Source: Tanypteryx hageni
Lineage: Eukaryota > Arthropoda > Insecta > Odonata > Petaluridae
Assembly (NCBI GenBank): GCA_028673005.1
Contig: CM054113.1
Coordinates: 175,877,956-175,941,955 of the forward strand
DNA length: 64,000 bases
Reading direction: 5' to 3'
Numbering within the stretch: the first letter of the stretch is position 1; every line of letters starts with the position of its first letter. A program made the translations under genes and the position numbers. This document shows, one piece after another, positions 1 to 10,429 of the stretch. Below the pieces are notes generated by a model, which ran no database searches, was not told the DNA's origin, and saw only the letters and a list, made by a program, of their open reading frames with translations.

Positions 1-19
1 CAAAATTTGAGAGGAAACG

Positions 20-150
20 GTCTACTGAGAGAAGCCATGAAAGGAAGAATGTTAAGAAAGAGGCAAAGAGATAAGGGAAGCAAGGTATATTAGATACATT
101 AAGAAAAGGACGTGGTATGAGAACTTGAAGAGTAAGGCTTTGGATAGCAG
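20..150 (+). pseudogene. Possible 3' scrap of a LINE ORF
   Basis: A short stretch translates to LLREAMKGRMLRKRQRDKG. This resembles the basic C-terminal tail (LxxxLEGxxxGxRxRGR) that ends the APE-type LINE proteins seen elsewhere in this window, for example near 46.1 kb. It is followed by stops, has no visible domain and runs off the left edge of the window, so the parent element cannot be judged. It could equally be chance similarity in purine-rich DNA. Bases 150-399 hold nothing I recognise. Confidence 0.3.
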
Positions 151-399
151 ATTGGGTTAGGTGTGTCTGAAACCTATCGGAGGGTAGAATTACAATTCAT
201 ATGACACATACTGCAATGTATGTTATTCTAACTAGTAAAGATACTGAAACATTCAGGTGAATAGTTATGAAAATTATGGTGAAACATTTGAATGCTGCAG
301 TTGAAAGAAATTTACTGAACATCGAGGTTTTCATAAACAATATTTTGTAATTTCAATGTTACTAGAATAACCAATTTCTTATCCTGCTGCTAAAATATA

Positions 400-1581
400 C
401 CGTATTTACTCGTGTAATACTCGCACTTCTTTCCTCAAAAGTTCCCATCAAAAAAGGGAGGTGCGGACATTGCACGAGATTTGCCCATTCATCTGTTGAT
501 AGTAGGCCACCCACGAAATGCTTACACAATATTGTGCATCTGGCGTTAGGTGTTTTTTTCGATAGACTCAGTATGCCATGCATTTTATTCCCTCGATTTC
601 TAACCAAGGTATTTTTCAAAAATGCAATGAATAATACAATAAGCAAGATGTTTATCAGGTATTTTTAAAATTCTTTGCCAGCTGTCAGTAGTAAACCTAA
701 ATCACATAAATATTCTATGTAAATAGATGTGTTAGACAGAGTTCATTATCATAGAAAAGGTGATGTAAGAGAAATAAACAACTGAACTGCATATATTTTT
801 TATTAAATACAAATGCATTCTGTTAGATTGTCTTGTAATTCTTGACATGCTCAAATCACATTTTACCTTAACTGCACTTTTTTGGTTTTTTTGCGTGATG
901 CATTCCTAAAATAATATACTTTTATTACTCTGTATAAAAGCAAAGAGCACAATCTTGTGATGGAAAGGTGTTACTAAATAGCTGTGTGAGTTTTTCGTTT
1001 GTGCTTTCTGCAAGCTGCAAGTGAGACATTTTATCCGCAGAAATGTGAGAAATGCTTCTATGTAACCAGGTCATATTGCATCTAGTGACAGGTTTATTTT
1101 TGGTATTATGTGATGTCCGAGGGATTTATTTTGAGCATGAATGGTTTATGTTTATTTCCGTAAAATTTGCTCTTTTTCTAAGTGAAAAATGGCCAAGTTA
1201 GTGAGATTTCACAAAATTAGTGAAAATTACTCATTTTAAATTAAATAACTTGAGAATGTGCAATGGCTCAAAATTCAACCTTTCTTCGAGTTTAAGGAGC
1301 TAGACTCTAAAATAGGCTTTTGAGTAAGTTGTTCATGATTACGTACGTTAAAAAAGTACTAAAAATCATTGTTAGAAGTCATATCTTAAATATTTGCATT
1401 TTGTGGTAATTGTGTCATCAAACTTGGCTTCAGATAGATTATTCAACCAATGTTGCCATAAAATATCAACAGAAATTTCAGAAGTGCAGACATTCCACGA
1501 ATTCCAGTTTTTCCAGATTTTTAGCTCTAAAAACGGGGTGCAGGCATTACATGCATGCGGGTATTACACAAGTAAATATGG
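400..1581. mobile_element. Non-autonomous Tigger/pogo-like DNA transposon
   Basis: The left end begins CCGTATTTACTCGTGTAATA and the right end, read on the other strand, begins CCATATTTACTTGTGTAATA. About 23 of the first 27 bases match. Both ends are flanked by TA (398-399 and 1582-1583), the target duplication expected of pogo/Tigger and Tc1/mariner elements. A GC-richer subterminal block (GGAGGTGCGGACATTGCACG near 460) has a weaker counterpart near the right end. The 1.18-kb interior is AT-rich and has no long reading frame or transposase motif, so the element would depend on a transposase supplied elsewhere. The family name is inferred from TIR style and TSD only. Confidence 0.75.
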
Positions 1582-1639
1582 TAATATTGTGAAGAAAATA
1601 TGAAAAGAACAACTTGCATTATACACTGCCAATTCTTAC

Positions 1640-1743
1640 CTGTAAGAAAATATCCCTAGTCATGTTGATTCCGGACTGTTCTCCATGGGCTAGTCTTATC
1701 TTCCAATCTCTTGCCTGGTACTGCTGTGGCATCTTCTTGGAAC
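1640..1743 (-). pseudogene. Decayed cassette exon Y, copy 1
   Basis: On the minus strand an acceptor (TTTTAAG) precedes a 104-bp segment that ends TTACAG before the donor GTAAG. It aligns with the 105-bp exon-like segment at 14412-14516. The first 29 bases have equal length and both contain CAGTACCAG. In phase 1 it reads SKKMPQQYQARDWKIR without a stop, against FKMMLNQYQPSPWRRG in the other copy. It is one base shorter, so the outgoing phase is shifted. Its upstream partner at 1832-1963 contains stops in every frame. I take it as the broken copy of a duplicated two-exon cassette of unknown function; it could also be non-coding. Confidence 0.4.
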
Positions 1744-1831
1744 CTTAAAAGTATAATGGCAAATTGTGATAAAAAGCAATATCCTACAAATAAAAAACTC
1801 ATTCTTAGAAACTAAAAACCTCATATCCTAC

Positions 1832-1963
1832 CTGTAAAAGATGGGTGATGGATCTCACTGTGCACATCCACTTCCATCCTGGTTGTAGTCTATCGTCTTC
1901 ATCTAGGCCTAGGGGGAGGCGCCATCATCCTTCCAGGATCGATGATCCCTCAATTATGATGAC
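1832..1963 (-). pseudogene. Decayed cassette exon X, copy 1
   Basis: This minus-strand segment begins after an acceptor (TAATCTCTAG) and ends TTTTACAG before the donor GTAGG. It matches the segment at 14605-14730 at both ends and in the middle (GATCATCGATCCTGGA against AATCATTGACACTGGA). Length is 132 bp against 126 bp. All three frames contain stops: phase 1 stops after three codons, and frame 0 has a single TGA followed by LGLDEDDRLQPGWKW. The gap to the partner exon at 1640-1743 is about 88 bp, almost the same as in the other copy. Best read as a dead duplicate exon. Confidence 0.4.
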
Positions 1964-4259
1964 CTAGAGATTACAAAGTAAGGATTTTAACATTTTCAAA
2001 GATGACAAAATATACCATTGTAAGAGTTCCACTGCTTTAATGACCAATATATCAAAATTCTAAGATGCAGCAAAAATGGTAATTTGGGATGATGGTGGTT
2101 TATGGAATAAAACTAATGGGAATATTAAAGTATTTGAAAAACTTTTGTTTGGGGTGTTTACAGAGTCAATGCTTTCATTCATATTCCAGATAAGACAAAA
2201 AGCAGAGTACTTAGCCCCAAAGGAAGACAACATTGATTTTAAGACCACCACAATAAAAAAATCTGATGTGGCCACCACATGAGTTTCTCCATACTTGTAA
2301 TATCTCTAAAAATTCCAAATGGGTTAAATGATAAAAAATATTTAACTGGGAGAAATTTTTTAAAACTACAAAGAACAGAAATAAACTCAAATCATAGCCT
2401 TCTGATATTTGATATAGCCATGAAGTTCTAACAATTAAGAAAATAAAAATGAGCGTTATTAAGACGTAACTGTCAAGTGTTTACAATAGTCGTCGGTAGG
2501 TGGCATAGTGATGGCAGCTAAAAATATAATTTTTAACATATCTCTTAAACAATGCATTATAGTAATGCATTACAGTAATGTGCATTTTATCATTCCCAAA
2601 GTTTTTGCAATTGTTTTTGTGCCTTTTTTGTTTACTGTGTAATTGAATGTCATGTTGAAATAAAATAGGTGTCTCATCTGCATTACTCATTTGGCTCAGA
2701 AAGTAATCATGAATTTTCCACAATGCAATTACATGCTTCAGGAAAGCAAATTTTTCCATGTAGTCAGAAGGTAAACATTGGAAAAGAGAAGTTCTTCCTC
2801 AAACGCAAAAAACCATTACAATGTATCATCCATATGCACCAATCATTACTAGCCTTGAATTCTTGCCGTAAGATGCTTAGTTATGGTGATAATTCATGAG
2901 CTTTCAGTTTTCTCACAACACTGGTTTTCCATTCAGTATACACAAACTTTAGTTTCCTCTACTAATTTGTGAAATCAACCTCATTTGGGTCCATTAAATG
3001 ATTTCCATGTTGAGTTAGGACTTTTAAGTTTCTGTTTTGCTTGCTTACGTCTTCATACATTTGCCTCCATCAAATTATATTTTCTCCCGGCCTCACAGTT
3101 GTTGGTTTTCTGAGCATAATGCACCACTATTACTTTAAATTTTCTATTAAAACTGAGTCTTATAACTTTTGGTACATTCCCTTTTCCAGAGGTGCCTTTC
3201 TTCTGTACACGATGTCATTTCAGTCCTAATATTAGGGGTTACTTATTTAAAACTGCTAAAAATAATAACTATTCCTCACGTTGCTATAAAACTTATCCAA
3301 GTTTGTACCAATCACGTGTTCTCATAGAGGTTTTATTCTTCAAACTGCATGTGTACTTGTCTGCTGCTGGCATACAAATCCAAAAGTAACAAATATGTTT
3401 ACATGTAACAAGACGTGAAAAATTCTGGCAATCTTAGTGTAGCTATTTTTAACACCGTATATATCAAATTTCCTACCTAGCCCATTACAAATTCTGATGT
3501 TTGTCAACACTCCTCTTTGACCAGTACCTACGAGGTGGAAACTTGAAGTATATTAATAAATTCATTGTGTTAATATATTAAATGTATTGTGTGTGTATAA
3601 ATAAATAAGTTTTTGTGGGCATAAAATCGGCATCATGGTGTCCTATGCAGCATTTAAAACTTTGTACTCAATTTTAAGACCTCTAATTTTTTTGCAGAAA
3701 TTTTTTTAAAAACTTCATCTTTCTTTCGGGTTAATACAGTACTTAAGAATGATATATGAACTCCAGACTTACACAAATGAACAGTTTTAAAAACATCCTT
3801 AACCAGAAAATGTTCTGAATAAAAAAATTTAACTTTACATCACTAACAACTTCCCTGATAGTTTTTAAAAATATAAGTTCAAAAAGTCATTTTTTATTTT
3901 AGTTAAAAAAATCACAGGGAGAGAATTACGGAAATGATTTCTTTTCTGTTTTTAAAGTTATACAACAAATTTTTTTGTATTCCAAAATATGTAATATTAT
4001 TGAAAAAAATCAAGGGGTACGTTCATTGGAAAGGCTGCATTGGGCAAAACCACATAGCACAAATTCAACACCTTATGGAAAAAATCACATGTTCTCCTAG
4101 GCTACAAGCTTTCTTACATGACATGCATAGGTAAAATGTGGTGTGTCCAATTCAGGACCGTGTATAGTTAAATTTTGTGTGTGTTGAATAAATATACCTT
4201 GCATTTATTTTATCGCATATAATCAAATCTGCATAGGGAAACCCGTGTTTGACAAGGAT
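1964..4259. other. Unassigned AT-rich stretch
   Basis: About 2.3 kb without a recognisable domain, paired terminal repeat or long frame. Short frames here (up to 92 codons) show no motif I know and look like chance. A splice-donor-like sequence (CTAG then GTAGG, minus strand) sits near 3475 but no matching acceptor or open exon is convincing. Confidence 0.6.
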
Positions 4260-4260
4260 A

Positions 4261-5425
4261 TATTGTAATAATAATAATAATAAGTTTATTTGTTCAAAAA
4301 GACATTGCAAAATAATGCATAGAACACGTCAAAAACATTAAAAAGGGGACAAAAACACAAACTATCTCAAGCACCAGACGTAAAATCGCTAATATTGTAA
4401 AGACAATTAGTCACAAGGAGCTCATGAACATGCTTCTTGAATGACTGGAGTGAGCTTACTTCTTTGATTGCAGCAGGCAGAGCATTATAAAATTTAATGC
4501 ATCTTGCTTTTGGTCCTTGAGAGCAAACTTTTAAGTTTTGTTGTATAACATGGAGATCATCGTTTCTTCTTGTGTTGTAATTATGGAAATTACTGTTTTT
4601 CTCATATTCAGACATGTTTTGCCTCATATACAATACAGCATTATATATATAAATAGAGGGAACAGTCAAGAGTCCTAATCTTCTGAATAGGGGCCTGCAG
4701 TGTGCTCTGAATTGTGCATTGCACATTGACCTGACAATCTTTTTCTGGATCTTAAAAAACCTCAATTAATTGGGAGGAGGAGCCCCAGAGGACAATGCCA
4801 TAGGCAACACATGAATAGAAATAAGCAAAATATACTTTTTTTAATACCTTGATACTAAGTGAGTGCTTCAAGACAGATAGTATATAATAAACAGAGTTTA
4901 GCTTTTTACATAACTTGTCAGTATGATGAGACCATTTCAGTAGAGGGTCAATATAGACAACTAGAAATTTGAACTCCTCAGTAGAACTCATCATATCTTG
5001 GTCAAGGCAGGAGTATAAATTTCGGCACCGTTTATGCGAGGAGGAGAAAAACATAGCCAGTGTTTTACTTTCATTTAAGGAGAGTCTATTGCCCTTACAC
5101 CACTCAGACATTGCCTGCAAAACCACCCTGCTACTGTCTACTAGTGTTTTGTCAATAGGATTGGAAACTAAAACATTCACGTCATCAGCATACATAATAA
5201 CATTATTACACACTTTATTCATAAGGTTCTCTGGTAAGTCATTAATAAAAATTAGGAAGAGGACAGGGCCTAAAATGGACCCCTGTGGCACACCAGAGAG
5301 TACTAGACTAGGGTCAGAGAAATATTTTTTGCCTTCCTTGAAAATGGAGACAGTTTGCTGACGATTTTTTAAGTAAGATTTTAGCCAGTTGTAGGCCACA
5401 CCTCTAACACCTAGCTTATCACACA
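4261..5425 (-). pseudogene. LINE reverse transcriptase, 5'-truncated (Jockey/L2-like)
   Basis: The 3' two thirds of a LINE reverse transcriptase. RT motif B region GVPQGSILGPVLFLIFINDL is followed by the catalytic YADD box (MYADDVNVLV) and the thumb. After a frame change near 4760 comes the conserved C-terminal tail (CIKFYNALPAAIKEVSSLQS). The protein would copy its own RNA at a nicked target. The 3' end carries an (AAT)n tail at 4264-4283, typical of L2/Jockey-type LINEs. Endonuclease and RT motif A are missing, as expected from 5' truncation at about 5425. The clade cannot be fixed by eye. It abuts a second LINE across about 160 bp of unassigned DNA. Confidence 0.85.
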
Positions 5426-5589
5426 TATAAAAATACGTATATACAAATGCATTATAAAACTATCAGATTGTCCATCACGATCCATTTGGGATACAAAAAT
5501 CAAAATGAAATCACAAAACAAAAATGGTATTATATATAAAAATTGACAAAAACAATATCCTTTTTCCTGCCACAATTTTAGAGGAACTT

Positions 5590-7510
5590 TTTTGTTACCC
5601 AGCATTTTATCTCATTTCACTCGGTCAAAAGCTTTCTCCCAATCTACAAAACAAAAATACATACCTTTATTGACTTCTAGCGCTCTTTCTATCATCATCC
5701 TCATACATCCTATAGCATCTCTAGTTCCTCTTCCTCTTCTGAAACCAAACTGATTATCTTGCAGCTCCTTTCTATTTTACCTTCAATTTTTTGGTTATTA
5801 TTCTGGTTAGAACTTTAGCTGTATGAGAAATTAAACTAATAGTTCTGTAATCCTTACAACTTTTTGCATTGTTCTTTTTCTCCAGTGGTACCATTACAAC
5901 ATCTAAAAAATCTTTAGGCCATATGCCAGTATCATATACTTGGTTAAAAAATTTTGTTAGTTGCTTAACTGCTTTCGACCCCAAAACCTTAAGAACGTCC
6001 ACGGGTATATCATCACTCCCAACAGCCTTCCTTCTTTTCATGTCATCAATTGCCCTTTTAACTTCAGACTCGAGAATACTTGGTCCTAGCTGATCTTTTT
6101 CCACATCCTCTTTTTCATTTAATTCAATATTTCTTGGCTTTCCTTCTTTGCCATACAGCACCTCAATGTATTCTTTCCAGACATTCTTTACATTGTCTGG
6201 CTCTGAGACTATTTCACCACTTTTGTTCATGATTCCTTTATGTCCTATCTTTCTTACCTTTTTCTTGAATAGTTCACTTGCTTTGCTATACATGAGGTCT
6301 GTTCTACAAATTCTTTCACACTCGACAATCTCCTTGCATTTCTCATTTATCCACTGTTCTCTGGCTTTGTCTGTTTCCCTTCTTAAAGCATTATTTAACT
6401 CCTTGTACTTTCTTTGGCCTTCTTCAGTGTTTATGTTCTTCCACTTTTTCCGCTCTTCCATTTTTTGCAGCATGGCTGCTGTTATCCAGGGTTTTTTGTT
6501 TCTTTGACCCGTTATCTTTCCTACCTTCTTTTCCATTACATCTTTAATGTTGCTATGGATGTATCTCCACTCCTCATCTACACTCTTCCTATTTTCTTCA
6601 GCTCTCTCCCCCAACCTTTCCTCCAGCTCAGTCATGATAGCCTCCTTGTTTTTAAGGAGTTCCTCTAAGTTCCATTTCTTGTTAACTCTTATGTTTCTTT
6701 TAACGCTCTTCAGTCTACATTGTGTATTTGCCACCAAAAGTTTGTGGTCGGAATCGATATCTGCTCCTGGTAGTATTTTCACATTTTTAATTCCATTTCT
6801 AAATCTTTCATTGACTAGTATGTAATTTATCTGATATCGTCTCTGGTCTCCTGGGCTTCTCCATGTGTAAAGTCTCCGCTGGTGATGCTTAAACCATGTA
6901 TTAGTTACAATAATCTATTTCTATGGCAGAATTCCACAAGTTTCTCCCCTCTTTCATTTCTCTTCCCTAGTCCATATTTTCCCACTATGTTATCTTCCTG
7001 TCCCTCTCCGACTACACTGTTCCAGTCTCCCGTTACTAAGGTGGTGATCCTTCCTTTTCCCTCCTCCAATATCTCCATAATCTGTTCATACATTTCATTT
7101 ACTTCATCGTCGCCAGCATTAGTTGTTGGCATATACACTTGAATTATAAGCATTTCCACTGGCTCCATCTGAAGTTTTATGGCTATTAATCTATCATTAA
7201 CTGTCACCACCTTGCTAATTCTTTCAGCTATCTCTTTTCTCATTATAATCCCCACTCCCCTTTCCTTTTTCTCTCCTCCCGAGTAAATAATCTTAAATTC
7301 GTCTGAATTTATCTCGCCTTCTCCTTCCCACCGAACTTCACTAAGACCTACTATACCTACATTATTCCTTCTCATTTCCCTTTTTAAGTTCTCTAGTTTA
7401 CTCCCTGAATTCATAGTCCAAACATTCCATGTGCCTATTCTTAATTTCTCACTACTTGCTTTCATACTAATGTTCCATTTCGTTTGTGCATCCCCTAGGG
7501 TAGTCCCCAC
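5590..7510 (-). pseudogene. APE endonuclease-RT polyprotein, C-terminally truncated
   Basis: The N-terminal endonuclease spans about 7440-6750: IGTWNVWTM, SEVRWEGEGE (catalytic Glu), TGDWNSVVG (Asp/Asn) and the terminal SDHKLL box. A long basic linker follows, then RT: GSDDIPVDVLK, CKDYRTISLISHTAKVL, QFGFRRGRGTRDAI and FVDWEKAFDRVK, which carries the motif A aspartate. A stop follows that motif and similarity ends near 5590. The frame also changes near 6900 and 5770. An active protein would nick the target and prime cDNA synthesis; this copy lacks the YADD motif and thumb and cannot be functional. The start is the first Met upstream of the endonuclease at 7510. Confidence 0.85.
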
Positions 7511-7925
7511 CCGGAGATCCGATTGGGGGACTATTTTACCTCCGGAATATTTTACCCCCGGAATATTTTACCCCAGAGAGATCCATAGCGGTATTTGCAG
7601 CTTTTCAGCCTATCATGGGAAATATAATGAGGTAGTTTCCCCTTGCTTTCCTCATCGCAGATTCACAGAGTGATTACCCATCTATAGCTGTTCAGATCCA
7701 CATGATCACCACCTACAGAGGTACTGTGCAAGCTGCTGCCCTTGTACAGGGGGATGTAAAACCCCCAAGACTGCTTCTTAGTCTAACTCTTCCCCTCAGA
7801 CCTTTCCGGCTTGGATGGTCCTACCAGGAGAATTATCTCCCGCCGGCATAGCTCTTTGGTTCATAGGAGTACACAAACCCTCCCACCTCTGTAAGGTTAT
7901 GCAGTTCTTAGGGAGGGTTCCACAA
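5590..7925 (-). mobile_element. LINE with intact 5' end but missing 3' half (RTE-like)
   Basis: Minus-strand element. The region 7511-7925 is a GC-richer leader (ATGCCGGCGGG, CCATCCAAGCCGG, GGTCTGAGGGG) that I recognise as the conserved 5' UTR style of arthropod LINEs with a craniofacial-development-protein-2-like endonuclease. It is followed by endonuclease and the first half of the RT. Coding similarity stops abruptly near 5590, before the RT catalytic YADD box, and no 3' tail is found. LINE copies are normally 5'-truncated, so this reverse pattern implies a later deletion or rearrangement. RTE-type affiliation is an inference. Confidence 0.75.
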
Positions 7926-8301
7926 TATAAGGAATTAAAAAAATTATTTTTATAAGTGAGTTCATTCAAAGTATATCGTTTAGTTTCAAATACTCCATCA
8001 CACGAAACATGCCTATTTGTGATACACTGTACAATTATATTGTTTTAATTCAGATTACGGAATTATTCCACAAAGTTACATCATCAACAATTGATAAAAT
8101 GTAAATTGGTTTTGTCTGTTCCTCTGTTCTTCCATAGGATTGTGATGAGTGGCATATTTTATTAAATATAACACTGACAATCAAATTAATAAAAAATGCA
8201 AATTTACAACTGGATAAAAATTTAAAATGTCTATAGAGGACTGTTTAAAATGTACAGTAGACATATTAAAAGAACACTAATGTTCTGGGTGGATTATTTG
8301 T

Positions 8302-8343
8302 TGTTTGTTATGCATTTGTCCACAAACCTAGCAGTATTTATCT
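8302..8343. repeat. 42-bp exact direct repeat, copy 1
   Basis: This 42-bp segment (begins TGTTTGTTATGCATTTGTCC) is repeated without mismatch at 13938-13979 in the same orientation. Here it lies exactly where hAT transposase similarity ends: the last hAT codons (DKYC, then stop) are inside it. The flanks of the two copies are unrelated. A templated filler insertion at a break is a simple explanation. Confidence 0.9.
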
Positions 8344-9842
8344 ATAAATAATTCAACCATAACTAGTATCGAATCATGTCTTTCAATCCATCTCGTGCCA
8401 CACATTTGAACTAATTTTCGTCTTCTAGAATGAGGACAGTGTTTTTCAATATTTCTTATTAAAACATTTTGCCTCAATGGAGTGTGAAAAAAATTATAGA
8501 TTTTACCCACTATTCCCACACAGTTTTTGATATTGGGTAAATTAGAAGAATCTGAAATCGCTAGGTTTAAACTGTGTGAGCTACAATGCACATATAATAC
8601 AGAGGGGAAGTGTTTTTTAATATGAGCTTGAACTCCTTGGAACTGTCCACTCATTGCACTAGCCCCATCATATCCTTGGCCTCTGAGAAATTTTAAATTA
8701 ATTTTGAAATATTGCAAAGAATCTATCAAATGTGTGGCAAGACTTTGTCCTGTTCTACTGACAACCGGTATAAATTGTATAAACTGTTCTTGGACAGTAT
8801 CATTTTCAATGAATCGAGCAGCAAGAGCAAACTGTTCTATCCCAGCAACATCAGTAGTTTCATCTGCTATTATATTGAAACACTCTTATTGATGCGATTT
8901 GCAATATCCCTTAAAATTATATCATTTATGGAAGAAATGATTTCATTTTGTGTTCTTCAGCTAACGTAGGAATTTCTTCCACAACTTTTATAATGATTCC
9001 TTAAAATTTCGTCTCCTGCTTCCACACGCATTCTAAGTAATGCTCTAAAATTTCCCTCGTTTTTTTCAGGGGTTTCTTCGACAGTTAAAGGGCCATAATC
9101 AAAATGTCCTTGTAAGGAAATCCCCTGCTTCCCGCAAAATAGGACAGTTTTCATTATTGAGCCAAGTATTTCCCTGTTTTTTGCTACTTCCACTGCTTTG
9201 TTTTAATCTAAAATCAAATCAATTGGGAGCACTTTTTTCTCATTAATTTTCTTTATATTGTAAAATAATTCCAAGCTTTCGTGTATGATATGACAATTTT
9301 TCATGCTTCTCAAAATATTCTAAGGCATGGTTCCATTTGTTGAAAGCTTCTGAAACAAATTTACCCGGATTTTGCTCCCTATGCACTCCTACTCTTAATG
9401 GAGAAAATAGCACACAATATTTGCAGAATAGACCATTCATTAATTCCGAATAACATACCCAATGCCATTTTTCAAGCCAATGTGCTTGGCGCCTTAAATT
9501 TTTGCCTTTAATATTCTTGGCAGGAAATTTATATTTAGCATCTGGTGACCATAAACTATTAAAAACTTCCAGGAGTTTCTTACCAGAACAATATTTTTTT
9601 TATTTCAAAAAGTTTGCTATATCATTAGGGTTACCTTTATTGTCCGCATCTGTCTCCGGAGTACATCCAGTAACCAGTGTGAACGACGAATACGGCTCTT
9701 TTTCTTGCAATGATGCACTATCGATGAGGTCACTATGTTCGCTGAAATTAATTTTCTCACCATCTTTTTGTTCACTATGCACATTTCCCCGCGACTCCTT
9801 CGCAAATGATAATATTGAAATTTGTTTTCTTTTATTACTCAT
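8328..9842 (-). pseudogene. hAT transposase relic (ZMYM/DUF4371 type)
   Basis: Minus-strand relic in several frames. It starts MSNKRKQISILSFAKES at 9842. A TTF-type zinc-finger region (LFCKYCVLFSPLR, near 9430) is followed by HTRKL and KNREILGSI. The RNase-H-like core gives GQGYDGASAMSGQFQGVQAH, where Asp is one of the hAT DDE residues, then VHCSSHSLNLAI and GTRWIERHDSIL. Similarity stops at about 8330, so the C-terminal hAT dimerisation domain with the last catalytic Glu is absent. At least four frame changes or stops interrupt it. It would have catalysed cut-and-paste transposition with 8-bp target duplications. Terminal repeats were not located with confidence. Confidence 0.8.
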
Positions 9843-9941
9843 ATTTATCTATGTAAGGGGTAAACCAAAGAGTTTTGAAAGGACAGTTTCTCACTTTTTC
9901 ATTTGCACTAGAATGCGAGTAGCCTTTCTTACGTCTATAAG

Positions 9942-9990
9942 CAGTGCTTTACTTGGATAAAAATAAGTGCCGGTACTCTCCGTAACAGCA
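9942..9990 (+). repeat. hAT-type terminal sequence, orphan
   Basis: CAGTGCTTTACTTGG followed by AAGTGCCGGTACTC has the look of a hAT terminus reading rightward. The hAT coding relic lies to its left, so orientation does not fit that relic as its own end. No matching inverted end is found to the right. It could be an inverted fragment or a different element. Bases 9990-10345 show nothing else. Confidence 0.3.
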
Positions 9991-10345
9991 GCAAACTATC
10001 TAATTAGAAATGAAATAATGTAGTATAACATATTTAAAGGCCACTATGAAAAATTGTTTCAAGATTTATGTCAATTTTGAAAATACTTATAAAATTTTGA
10101 AATTATTTTTTGTAATCATATGAATGATTCATTACAGAAATTTTCATATTCAATAGCAATAAGGCTTGTTTGTCACTGGAATTTGTTTATAAATGTTTAT
10201 TTTAAAAGTATTAATATAAGTATTGTGCATACAAAATTGAAAAATGGATTTTTATTATAGAGACCATTTTCAGTGGCCTTATTCTGGCATTGTATAATGG
10301 AACTAATACACAAGCAAAAAAGATAAATTTAACTCATTTTAATTG

Positions 10346-10426
10346 AAAACCTCCATTTAATGAAAACCTCGATTTAGTGAAATATATTCTAATCCCCCAG
10401 CGATTCATTAAATAGGGGTTTTACTG
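10346..10426. repeat. Foldback ending in a Tigger-like terminus
   Basis: AACCTCCATTTAATGAA is inversely repeated as TTCATTAAATAGGGGTT (14 of 17 match), and a third related block (AACCTCGATTTAGTGAA) lies between. The right end reads GGGGTTTTACTG followed by TA, the reverse complement of the CAGTAAAACC terminus common in Tigger elements. No left end with a TA duplication is seen, so it may be a truncated or foldback derivative. Confidence 0.45.
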
Positions 10427-10429
10427 TAT

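Noticed and set aside
6148..6825. Plus-strand hydrophobic frames overlapping the LINE endonuclease-RT
   Set aside because: Antisense shadows of the purine-rich LINE coding strand; the minus-strand frame has all the motifs.
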